Assembly: GCA_019693395.1 (NCBI GenBank)
Contig: JAAMXP010002236.1
Location: 34,208 to 82,330, forward strand
DNA length: 48,123 bases
Direction: 5' to 3'
DNA from: Ettlia oleoabundans
Taxonomy: Eukaryota > Chlorophyta > Chlorophyceae > Chlamydomonadales
In this document: positions 1 through 14,583 of the stretch, one piece after another
Position numbering within the stretch: position 1 is the stretch's first letter
Layout: every line of letters starts with the position of its first letter
Translations under genes and position numbers: made by a program
The notes under the pieces: model-generated
What the model was told of the DNA's origin: nothing
What the model saw: only the letters and a program-made list of their open reading frames with translations
Databases searched by the model: none

Positions 1-2
1 CA

Positions 3-1884
3 GAGGCGGTTCTAGCATTAGAGGCTGAGTGTCAGCGCAACCCTGGCAACGCCGAGGCCTGGCGCCTGCTGGGCACGGTGCAGGCTGAGAATGATGATGA
101 CCAGCAGGCCATTGCAGCCATGAACAGGTGCATAAAGCAGGGTGTGTCTGTGAGTGAGGGGTGCAGAAGGGCAAGAATGCTAGAGCAGGCTTCTGAAGCC
201 CAGTTCTATGTCAGTTACTGGCTCACTGCCGACCGCGACTTGTTCGCAGCCATAATAATTTTCCGTGGCATCCTATGCCACCAACGCCTCCCAATCCTAA
301 TCTGCATATTTATCACTGCCACCTGCCCCCCAATTGCAACTGACACAGAGCTTTGGCTGCTGACCCGTCCAACCTGGATGTGCTGCTGTCGCTGGGTGTC
401 AGCCACACAAACGAGTTGGAGCAGGGGGAGGCGCTTAACTACCTGCGGCAGTGGGTGCTGAGGCACTCGAAGCATGCAGAGGCGGCAGCTGCGGTGCCTC
501 CTGTAGAGGATTCCAGCCAGGCGGCGGCCTATGTGGTAAGTCAGACCTGAAAAACCGGTTTCAGGCAAGGAACGGGGCGTTGGGCGCTAGGCTGCTTGGA
601 ATCGCCTCATATTATGCGTGGCATGAACTGCTTAATAAACTGGTTGCTGTATTGTGCACGCAGCATTCTCAACACCGTTTTTTTTCGGCTGCGAGTCATA
701 CTGGAGCGCATCACTTCGCTCACCAACATTCTCGGCATGCATGTGCCTGCAGGCAGCGCTGTTTGAAGCGGCGGCGCGGGCATCCCCCGGGGATAGCGAT
801 GTGTATGCTGCGCTGGGGGTGGTGTACAACCTGTCTAGGCAGTACAATCAAGCTGTCTTAGCCTTTAGGTGAGGCTGCAGCGGCGACATGTAACAATCAT
901 GCCATTGGGGATACCTTGCCCCCGTAGCCAGGTTGGCCATAAGGTTGCTTCCGTTGGGCTGCACTCAGGCTTCCTTGTTGCAGTCATATCTCTTGCATGA
1001 TTTGCTGGGCAGAACTCCCTACTTGACTGGCAGCCCCGCCACCGTGCATAATCAAACCCTATGGGATCGCACCCCTTTTGTGCCCCCAGGGAGGCCTTGA
1101 AGTTGAGCCCCCAGGATTATTCCCTGTGGAACAAGCTGGGAGCCACGCTGGCCAACTCCTCTCGCAGCTCAGAGGCCATCAGCGCTTACCAAAAGGTAAA
1201 AAGGCCAGGCTGGCGCCGCAGGCGTTCTCAACCACCCCCACCACCAGAGCCATACTGCGCTTGACGCCGCATCATGCCTGGGCTTCTCCCTATATCCAGC
1301 TTTGTACCACTGCCTACAACAACATCTCATGAGGCTGTTCGACTGTTGTCTATATGCACTGGGCCGGTTGGCTGGCTGGTTGATGCAAGGGCTTACGTCC
1401 ACTGCCAGCTCCCTGTTTTTGAAGGCGCTAGACCTGAAGCCCAACTACATGCGGGCGTGGACCAACATGGGCATATCGGTGAGCTGCCTGACCTGACCTG
1501 CCCCGTCCTGCGCTGCACTGTTTGGCAGGGACCCACAGCTCAGTGCCAAGCCATGCCATGTCGCGCTGAGTGTGCCAGGCTCGCTTACTTGCCGTGCTTC
1601 CCGCTTGCATTCATGGCCCACACCCAGTTCTGCTGCTGGTGGAATGTCCCCACCATCTCGGCACTTATGGTATGCCTGTGATGTATATTTTGCAGCTGGC
1701 CAACCTGGCTGACTATGATGGCAGCTCTCGCTATTACGTACGTGCCTTAGCTCTCAATGCCAACGCAACTGCCGTCTGGAACTACCTGCGCACCTCTCTG
1801 ACCTGCGCAGCGCGCCCAGACTTGCTGTCAGCAGTAGACAACCAGGACTTGCTGGCGCTGCAGAAGGCACTGCCTCTTGCTTGA
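3..1884 (+). CDS. PEX5: PEX5 peroxisomal targeting signal receptor, C-terminal TPR part (5' end outside window)
   Basis: Exons, all in consistent phase: 3-127, 349-535, 753-868, 1090-1195, 1425-1478, 1696-1884. The joined protein reads through the PEX5 tetratricopeptide repeats, with recognisable family blocks such as [46 protein letters not shown] and YYVRAL, and ends [11 protein letters not shown]. In the family these TPRs bind the C-terminal SKL-type PTS1 signal of cargo in the cytosol and deliver it to the PEX13/PEX14 docking complex on the peroxisome. The N-terminal half, with the WxxxF docking motifs, lies upstream of the window. All five introns are GT-AG. The assignment is firm because the block order matches plant and animal PEX5 throughout. 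Confidence 0.95.
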
Positions 1885-2298
1885 GGCAGCACCGCATGCA
1901 CATTATTGGCGGCACTGGAACCCGTCGGGTGGCTGTTGCTTTGGGGTGCCACCCAGGATCGGCATGCCTTGAACATGAAGTCATTGAATATACATGGTTA
2001 TGCTTTGCTCTGTTACGCTCGGCTTTTCCTTTGCTCCGCGCTGGTGTTTGGCAGGTCAATCTTGCAGCCTAACTATATATGTTGAAACACACCAAATGCA
2101 TTAGGAAATACCATTTGCATTGCTGTGAGCAGCAGGGAATGGAGCAAACACCGGCAGGCGCCGAACAACCCATGCAACAGAGACGGCGTGAAGAGGGACA
2201 TAATGCAAACAATACAAACCTGGCATGCAAGAAATGTCAGGGCCCTCCCACAGGGTCAGCAGGAGGCGACAGCAGTGGTTTGATCAAAGGGAGGGCAG
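1885..2298. other. Intergenic spacer between convergent genes
   Basis: About 410 bases between the stop codons of PEX5 (+) and adenylosuccinate lyase (-). It must hold both 3' untranslated regions. I see no further gene, structural RNA or repeat in it. Confidence 0.6.
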
Positions 2299-6542
<4,244 letters not shown>

Positions 6543-6623
6543 GCCAGCTGGACGCGCTGGCTCTTGAAAATAAGATCACAGCTCGCTCCAGGTTCGTTCA
6601 ATCTCCTGGCCAGTGCATCACGT
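6543..6623. promoter_or_regulatory. Short divergent promoter region between ADSL (-) and thymidylate kinase (+)
   Basis: Only about 80-175 bases separate the ADSL start codon (6542) from the two candidate thymidylate kinase start codons (6624 and 6717), so the two nucleotide-synthesis genes must share promoter sequence. I see no clear TATA box or named factor site. This is inference from gene arrangement. Confidence 0.5.
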
Positions 6624-7802
6624 ATGCGTCTTTCTTCTGGGTATGTAGGCAAGTTGACCCACTGTATCCACTCCGCCAGACGTCATCTGAACCCTCTCAA
6701 GGCATACAGCTGTCCCATGGCGTCCCTGCAGCCTCGGGGCGCCTTTATTGTGTTTGAGGGGGCGGATCGAGCGGGCAAGAGCACGCAGTGCCAGATGCTC
6801 GTGCAGCACCTTAAGGCGCAGGGAGCGGCGGCGGAGATGTGGCGCTTCCCCGACCGCACCACTGCTATCGGCAAAATGATCAACTCCTACCTCACAAGTC
6901 AGAGCGAGATCGATGATGCAGCTGTGCACCTCCTGTTCTCAGCAAACCGCTGGGAGAAGAGGTGAGATTTGTTGGGCGAGTGGGTTTCCGGGCTCAAGAA
7001 TGAAGTGAGGTTTTCAGTTGATGCCGGCATCTCGCCAATTCAAAACAGTCTTTGAACCCAGTGTGTTTGTAGAGAGGAGCTGCTCCGCAAGCTGCAGGCG
7101 GGCACCACATTGGTGGTTGACCGCTACGCCTACAGCGGCGTGGCCTTCACTGCCGCCAAGGGCTTGCCTAGCCTGGACCGCACATGGTGCATGTTCCCTG
7201 ATGCCGGCCTGCCGGCCCCTGACGCCGTTTTTTTCCTCAGCCTCTCCGCCGAGCAAGCAGCAGCACGTGGAGGCTATGGCGAGGAGCGTTATGAAAAGGC
7301 TGACTTCCAGGTGTGATGGCTGGGCACCACACAGAAGGCTAGCCTGCATCTGGCCCTCGCCTCATCTTTGCTTCTCCTCAGGCACATGTTGATGCCATTG
7401 TTTTGACAGCTTCACACCAATAGCACCGTGAATGCCCTACTCAGGCATGTTTAATCTCTTTCCCATCCCTCAGCTCCACAGTACCCGAACCACCAACACC
7501 ACTACCATTGGTAGCCGTGTGCATGCCCCCCGTCCCCCTCCCCCCCCCACCCACCCACAAAAAACACATGCACACACATGTATTTGCAGCGAAAGGTGTC
7601 GGAGCAATTTCAGGCCATGCGGAGCAGCAGCTGGCGCGTTATTGATGCCACACAGTCAATTGACGACATCCAGCAGCAGCTTCGGGAGCACGCCGCGGCA
7701 GTAGTGGCTCGTTGTCAGCGTGGAAGTCTGCCTCTGAACAAGCTATGGGAAGATGCTCACTTAGCAGGTGGCACGCCCCTGACAGAGGTTGACAATGTGT
7801 AG
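6624..7802 (+). CDS. TMPK: Thymidylate kinase (dTMP kinase)
   Basis: Three exons: 6624-6961, 7073-7310, 7590-7802, giving 262 aa from the ATG at 6624 or 231 aa from the in-frame ATG at 6717. The enzyme phosphorylates dTMP to dTDP for DNA synthesis. Its P-loop reads FEGADRAGKSTQ, followed by WRFPDRTTAIGKMI, the DRYAYSGVAF motif of the DR(Y/H) substrate-binding region, a lid-region segment around ARGGYGEERYEK, and a C-terminal part ending TEVDNV. The core begins just after the second ATG, so 231 aa matches the usual length of about 210-230. The 31-residue extension from the first ATG is basic with few acidic residues and could be a mitochondrial presequence. Both introns are GT-AG; intron 2 carries a C-rich and CA-rich tract. 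Confidence 0.95.
7530..7580 (+). repeat. Low-complexity C-rich / CA-rich tract in TMPK intron 2
   Basis: A run of C with interspersed A and T followed by repeated CACA units, about 10 bases before the exon 3 acceptor. It may act as an extended pyrimidine tract and is probably length-variable. Confidence 0.7.
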
Positions 7803-8147
7803 ATTCCAAACGTCTCAGTCCTTGCACCTTCCGACATTCACATGTTGCAGTGCATAACTCAAAATTTGTAGCCACCCTGCTATATACCTTTTCCGTGGCA
7901 TCATTGTGACAAAGGAGGAATGCAGTGCCGTACATGGCAAGGTTTGGTTCGCAGCTAATACACAGAGCACCCATGGCGGGACATAAATAGAAGTGCACTT
8001 CAGTTGCAACATATTGTAGGCACTGGTTCATTGAGGATTGCAAAGGATGCAGTGCAAATATTGCAAGAGGGGCATGTCGAGGCATTGAACAGGTGCAAAC
8101 CCATGCCCATGTAGCCAGCGGGTGAGGCCAGCTACACCCAGCTCAGC
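7803..8147. other. Intergenic spacer between convergent genes
   Basis: About 345 bases between the thymidylate kinase stop (+) and the stop of the ePHD-B3 gene (-). It holds their 3' untranslated regions. I see no other feature. Confidence 0.6.
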
Positions 8148-11100
8148 TCAGGAAGCTGGCCCCAAGGCGACCTGCGGGTTGGGGGTCTTCTGAGCCTCCC
8201 TGTCAGTGCGTATCAGCACATCCAGGTTGAAGGATGCTGCAGCCTCAAGACCCAGGTGTGCCTCTAAGGGCAGCGGCAGTGCAGGTGCATCTGTTGCTGT
8301 GGCAGTGATGCTCAGGTCGGTTGACAATTGCTGGCCGGGCTGAGGTGCAGGGCAGGTTGCAGGAAGCGCCCCAAAGGGGCTTGTGCTGCCGCCGCCAATC
8401 GGGTCAGCAGGTGGGGCAGCAACTGATAAAGCATGTGCAGTTGGATGCAGCGATTCTTCCATCTGCACCAGGATGCCCTTGCCCACCTCCACCACGAAGT
8501 TGAGCAGTGCTGCCCTGTCTGTTTTTAGCTGGCTAGTTGTTAGGAACACCACTTCGCGTCCACATCCATCCAGCCAGGCGTACTTGGCCCTGCAAGGCAG
8601 CATATGATTTGGGCTAAACAATGGCTAAAACATTGAATAGCAGATGAAAACAAGCAAATTGCACAGCCCAGCAGGTGCAATTGCGCATGGGAGCACTCAT
8701 ACAGGCGGCTTTCGCATAGCGTAAGCACTGTGCAGGAGGCCGCTGATGCAAAACGCAAAAGCAACAAGGCATTCTACAGATAGGTGATGGCATGGCTTTC
8801 ATAGCTAGTACATTTGCCTGAGAGTATGGGCAGTATCTGGTGACACGTGCTGCCAACTCGCCTGAACCGCTGCAGGGTGGCCTGTTCCTCCGCTGTCCAC
8901 TGGTGGCCGCTTAGGACCTGGTTGATGGCTTCATACATCTGTACGTGTACTTCTGAAGGTTTCCAGTCCGCCAGCGAAACTGATGGTGCGGTTGTAGCGG
9001 CCTGCTGCCAGGTGCCATGGGGTTGCCAGGTACCTGTGACTGCACTTTGACGGCGACCCAAAAACAGCTGCTGCTCCTGCTGCTGCAGCAGCAGCTCAGC
9101 CACGTCACTAACCTCTGCCTGTGCCTTGCGGCGGCGCTTGGGGACAACTCCACGAAGCGCCTGAACGGAGAAGCCGGGCTGTGCTACATCGCTCGAAAAG
9201 GGCAGACCTGCTGCAGCTGCTGCTGCCGCTGCTCCAGCGGCCCCGCTGCTGGTGCCTGCCAGTGCTGCCTGAATGGCAGGGGTGCCATGTGTGCCAGCGT
9301 AGCCAGCTGCTGCTACCAAAGCATCCAGGGCCTCAAGTGCCTCAGCTGTGGGTGGCGAGGCCAACTCCAAGCCGCTTGATGCATGGGCCCCACCCACAGC
9401 TGCCTCCTCAGTTGTGTTCACCAGAGATGCTGAGCGGGAGGCCACCTTGGTGGTGAATTCCACCCGCACCTGTGGAAGCAGAAACAGCCCGGTGACGACT
9501 GTTGATGACCGTTGATGTGCATGGCACCCAGGAAGGGATGCATCCTACATACAGGGCCTGTGCTTGTGTTGCAGTTTAATGACAACATCTGCTTTTGCCA
9601 TGCACTTGTCAGTACGGGCTGCAACGTGACTTGCCTTCCTGTCAGATGGCACGCGCTGGATCAGCACACGACTGCCATCCTTCTTCAAACGGATCTGCTC
9701 TCCCGCCTGCAGTCCTGTCTCGCGCACCCAGCCGCCAAAAACCTTGCCAGTGATGTAATGCACGTTGGCTGCATTGGTTGTGGCGTTCAGCTTCCAAATG
9801 CAACGTCAGCGCAACATACTTTGCAGCAATATACAGCCATAAACCCTCTATTCAACCCAGGGCATTTCCAAAGCTGCACATGGTTTCGCTTGTGTGCCAA
9901 TCAGTGGCTGCATGCATTCCTCGAGGTTGTTCGCCTCAATTACCTGCCCCTATGAAGCTGACATCGAAGAGATACTCGGCATCTTGGTCAGGATCATACA
10001 CTGCAGCCTTATCGGTCTCGCCTGGCGGCCGGCCGTACAGCTTCTTGAAAAGCCAGCCTGCACAGCAGGAGGGAGTTTGTTCATTTGATGGATATCACGG
10101 GCTATGAATGAAGTTCCATTACCATTCGTGGCTTTACAGAAGGTGGTCCCAAGTTGGCTGCATACTCAAATAGTTTTACAATGCTGGCAGACAGAATCCC
10201 ACAATGCCACCTGCAATGGGGCACTGCTGGTGCGCCATGGTGGATTTGTAGACAGTTTTGATATTCCAGCCATCGGTCAGCTCCATCCAGCGGTTGGGGT
10301 GTGAGCCCTGCTGGCTCTGGCCACGCGTTTGTTCTGAGGAGGCCTCTTGACGCGCCACCCGCTGCCCTCGCCCAGCAAAGCCCTCCAGCGTTGCAGAGGG
10401 GTCTGACAGGTCAGATTCCAAGCCCTGCGCCACCTGTGATGACACAAACTTTCAGAAGCAGCAACTCTACTCACTAAAGTCTGCAGAAATCTAAGAAGCA
10501 GCGATGACAGAGCACAAGCAGTACACTGCACCGAGCATATGCTCCCCCATTCACCACAGCCCACCTCTTCTGGCTTGGCTGCAATGCTAGCAGCATAGCG
10601 ATTTAGCTCTATGCGGCCTGTTAGTGGGTCATATTTAAAAAATAGCGTATCACCAGACGAGATGCCCAGCGCCTCCCACAGCTCTGAAAAAGCACCCTAC
10701 ACACAAACGGAAGCATGCATGTCACGTGGAGTGTTGCCCAAAACTACCTAGTACTTCCTAAGCTTGCTCACTCATACTGCGAGTACACCTCCTGGGCAAA
10801 CAACAAGCACGTGCGATCCACTTGCGCCATGCACAACACTTGCCCTCAGCGTGTATTGGGGCCGCAGGTCGTTGCGAGCCTCGCTGTGCACCACGCAGCG
10901 CCACTCAATGCCAGAGGGATCCACCAGCACCGCACCACCAGCGCTCTTAAACAATTCCTTGTACACCTTGGCTGCAAGCAAGAACACAACCTGTGGTGTT
11001 CAATGGCCAGCTGAAGCACGATGGCTGACAAGTTTATCAAATCTCGCAGCCAAATCTTATTGTAGATAATAAAGGTCGTAATACTGTCCGTTTGCACGAG

Positions 11101-12506
11101 TGCGGAATGCAAGTGACAATGGCTACTGCATGCTGTTATTTCATAGCGCGCTTGCAGCACACTCAATAGCTCTCGCACATGACCCCTGACAGCACTCACT
11201 TGCAAAGTGCACTGTGCGGTGCTCACACCACCAAGGGGGCACCACCTTGAGCCAGGTGTTCTCATCCTTCTTCTGCCAGTCCGTGCGTGGCCTCTGGGCC
11301 TCAGCAGATGCACGCTGCCGTTTGGTTCCAGTGCCGCCCCCTACATAAGTTAAGTGCAAAGACAGGCAAGGGGCAGCTGATGGTGAGCTATGCATAGCTG
11401 TGACAGAAGCAGTAATAACCTGCAAGTTGTGCCCGCAGTTGATCAGGCATCAAGAGGAGGAGAAAGCCTTCCCAATGCATTGAACCTCCATGCTTGCAAA
11501 ACTGGCATCTGCATTCCTTGTGCCTCCTTGCCTGTCTGCCTGCGCGGCCGTGTAGCCGTGAATGCATAATCCTCGTCGCTGTTGTCGGTGTCAGAGTGTT
11601 GAGGGCACCATAGCTCAAAGGTCTCATTCTCCAGTAGCACATTGGGAGCACCCAGCGCACATGGCAGGTGGTAGACGCTTCGACAACTGCAGGCAAGAAC
11701 AGGGGTGCGCAGGCAGAGTGAGAAACGCGCAGCGGTTGCTTTATGTTGGGAAGGCGGCAAGCAAGCGTCCAGAGAAAACAATCCCAAGGCATCAGTATGC
11801 TTATGACATTGTGCTGCAGTGCTATTTTTGCCGGCTGCAATTCTCACCCTGGGTGCGAGCAGGTGATGGAGGCACCGCGCTGTCCGCACCCGTTGCAGCA
11901 GCGCTGAAGCGCGCGGCGAGCCTCGGTCTCCAGATTGACGTACACAGAGGAGCCCTGCAATATAGAAAAAAAACAACCCAGTCAGCTGGGAGGTGTTTGG
12001 GCGTTCTGATCGCTGGGTTTGAGCAAGCTGTGCTTGGTTAACCAGCTGTTCCCGTCAGCACCCACCTCAGGCAAGTAGCACCCAGGGCTCCAAATGGCGC
12101 ATAAGTGGTGAACTGACACTGCATCTCCTTCATAATAGGCAGGGCGCAGCGGCCCGCACACCCCCTGGCTGCCCAGGCTGCTACAGAACAGGCACCGTTG
12201 CTGGCGTTGCAGTGGCGCCTGTGCGGCCGCAGCGGGCGCGGGTGCTGCAGCACTGGGCAGCACAAGAGAGCCTGCCTGAACTTCCAAAGTAGCCGGGGTA
12301 ATCAGGTCCTCGCTGCCCTCCGTCCCCAGCTCCCCGGGCAGCCCAGTGCCGAACACAGCTGACCCGAACCCATCGCCCAAAAAGTGGTGCCCACCACCCT
12401 CCTGCTGGTTCAACATGCTCGCAGCCGATGACGACTGCAGGCCGCCGCTCAGCAGGGCGCTCAAGGAGGTGTCGAGGCCCTGCATAGCACCCCGGCCACT
12501 CAACAT
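8148..12506 (-). CDS. Nuclear protein with extended PHD domain and two B3 DNA-binding domains
   Basis: Eleven exons: 12506-12066, 11954-11848, 11686-11532, 11340-11200, 10971-10844, 10696-10565, 10433-10211, 10057-9944, 9768-9635, 9469-8862, 8589-8148. They total 2,625 nt, or 874 aa. An in-frame TAG just upstream fixes the N terminus at or after 12506. Residues 105 to about 207 form an extended PHD zinc-binding module: CLFC, HHLC, CNGCG, CSHPGC, YHLPCA, WCPQH. Residues about 255-365 form a B3 domain (TWLKVVPPWW, VYKELFKSAGGAVLVDPSG, EWRC, LWEALGISSGDTLFFKYDP). Residues about 440-530 form a second B3 domain (GWLFKKLYG, GGWVRETGLQAGEQIRLKKDGS). A basic KRRRK patch follows around residue 625. 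B3 domains bind DNA in plant transcription factors and ePHDs read histones or DNA, so a gene-regulatory role is inferred. Four of ten introns use GC donors, forced by reading frame. The remainder is not recognised. Confidence 0.85.
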
Positions 12507-12867
12507 GCACGACTATTAACTGCCCTGGCCAGCCTTGACGCCGCTAGTTGCTCGTCGCCGTGAAAGGCAGGTGCCGATATGCATAAAGAGAGCGACAGGG
12601 ATTGAGGCGACTCGTCCGCCTAGAGCGTTTCGGGGTTGACCTCACACTATGCTGCCACAACTGCTGTCGCTTGCAGGGCTGACACTGCAGCACTTGCAAA
12701 AGTGCCAATTGAGGAATTGCATTGGAGGCAAGGTGGCACAGGTTTCCAAATGCCGCAACATGGTGGTGCCAGCTCATCAGTGGCGTTTCTCACACCACGA
12801 CATTCACGTCAACATAAAAGTTGCTGTCACCTGACTGGGTGAGGGATGGCTGATGGGGCCATTAGGT
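12507..12867. other. Intergenic region upstream of the ePHD-B3 gene
   Basis: About 360 bases upstream of the minus-strand ePHD-B3 start codon. It should contain that gene's promoter and 5' untranslated region. No distinct motif or additional gene seen. Confidence 0.45.
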
Positions 12868-13697
12868 TGCCAGCTCATCGTCGGGGAAGAGCGCACGGGC
12901 GCCGCCACCGCCTGCCGTGACAGCATTGACTGTTCCTCAAGTGCCTCGAGAAGTAGAGAGTGGATTTCCCGGGTGGTCCGCGCCATATGAATGTTACCAA
13001 GATTTTGAAATTGTACCGCTCTCATCATGGACATTGTGCTTTCGCTGCCCATCTTCCAGCGGCAGCTGGCACCCTTCCTGGAGCCCACAATGCGTGCTGG
13101 GAACCCACAATGCGTACTAATTGACGCATAACGCCGCATAGAAAGGAGCCACCGGGGAGTTCGGCCCAATATGTGTGGGGGGGGGNNNNNNNNNNNNNNN
13201 NNNNNNNNNNNNNNNNNNNNNNNNNNNNNNNNNNNNNNNNNNNNNNNNNNNNNNNNNNNNNNNNNNNNNNNNNNNNNNNNNNNNNNNNNNNNNNNNNNNN
13301 NNNNNNNNNNNNNNNNNNNNNNNNNNNNNNNNNNNNNNNNNNNNNNNNNNNNNNNNNNNNNNNNNNNNNNNNNNNNNNNNNNNNNNNNNNNNNNNNNNNN
13401 NNNNNNNNNNNNNNNNNNNNNNNNNNNNNNNNNNNNNNNNNNNNNNNNNNNNNNNNNNNNNNNNNNNNNNNNNNNNNNNNNNNNNNNNNNNNNNNNNNNN
13501 NNNNNNNNNNNNNNNNNNNNNNNNNNNNNNNNNNNNNNNNNNNNNNNNNNNNNNNNNNNNNNNNNNNNNNNNNNNNNNNNNNNNNNNNNNNNNNNNNNNN
13601 NNNNNNNNNNNNNNNNNNNNNNNNNNNNNNNNNNNNNNNNNNNNNNNNNNNNTGCTGGCGCCGCCTTTGTTTGTTGCGCTGCCACGCTGAAGACCAT
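12868..13697 (-). other. Possible minus-strand gene fragment interrupted by the assembly gap
   Basis: A minus-strand ATG at 13697 opens a short frame (MVFSVAAQQTKAAPA) into the gap. On the other side, a frame around 12990-12868 reads a helical, acidic stretch (TREIHSLLLEALEEQ), or in another frame a plausible C terminus ending FPDDELAT before a stop at 12868. The two sides cannot be joined because 467 bases are unknown. No family is recognised. It may be a small gene, or chance. Confidence 0.2.
13186..13652. other. Assembly gap (467 N)
   Basis: A run of N directly after a nine-base G homopolymer. Frames drawn through it have no meaning. Confidence 1.
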
Positions 13698-14583
13698 GCT
13701 GCTCTGAATTCACTGCCACAACTCGCTAGCATCCCTTAATGCCCCCTCCGGCAGGTGCTATCATCAGCATCCTGCAGGGGTGACTCCTGTGCGCACACTA
13801 GGCCGGTAATTGCCCCAACGGTCTGAGTGCACTAATTGATTTTCCAGGTGGTACCCCGGCCAAAAAAGCATTGGACCTTCTTTTGCTTTCCAATACACTC
13901 GAATAGACTATAAATAATGTATGAACGGCGGCAGGTCATATTCTGGGATGGTCGCCAGGTAGGGCATGTCAACACATGGCGCGCGAAATGGGGCGACAGC
14001 CAGGCCCTCGCGGGGGCTTTATCTCGATTACTGGTCCATAGTCTAGTCTGCATCACACACCAATCACCATATCAGGCCATATAGATTGTATTTAAGGCGC
14101 GAGGAGGCCGAAACGCTTGCCCAACTTGCCTTGATCAGTTACGCTTTGTGTACTGTGATGCACATCAGTTACAACCCAGGGATTTGATCCCTCCTGTATG
14201 TCATGTGCGTGCACACAGACGTAGATGTGCATCTGCTGGAGCGCTGGGAAGGTCACCGCCAGCAGCTGGGACGCAGGAACACACATCATTGAATTGTTCC
14301 ATCTGTAGGCTGGAGAGCGAGAGAACCTTGAAACAAAAGCAAACCTTGTTGACAACATAACTGGGTCTGCTTTGCGCAGGCTGTTACAACGGTGTGGTTA
14401 CTGGATAGAGTGCCGACGTCAACTAAACAACGGTCATACTTAGAAGCACAGGAAGCACTGTCCTTCATAAGCAACAGCAAGAACCTAAAAAATGTTGGAG
14501 GAGATGCGGCAGTAAAACATCAAGACTGTGCATCAGCAGCCACGATAAAGTGCAGAATCACCACAACATGCCCTGTCATAGTT
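13698..14583. other. Gene-poor stretch
   Basis: About 890 bases between the gap-spanning fragment and the stop codon of the WAC/DDT gene. Short open frames exist on both strands, but none shows a domain, a consistent exon chain or a splice pattern. It probably contains the 3' untranslated region of the minus-strand gene ending at 14584. Confidence 0.4.

Noticed and set aside
13025..13739. Several long frames spanning 13171-13739 on both strands
   Set aside because: They run through the 467 N bases and exist only because N is not read as stop.
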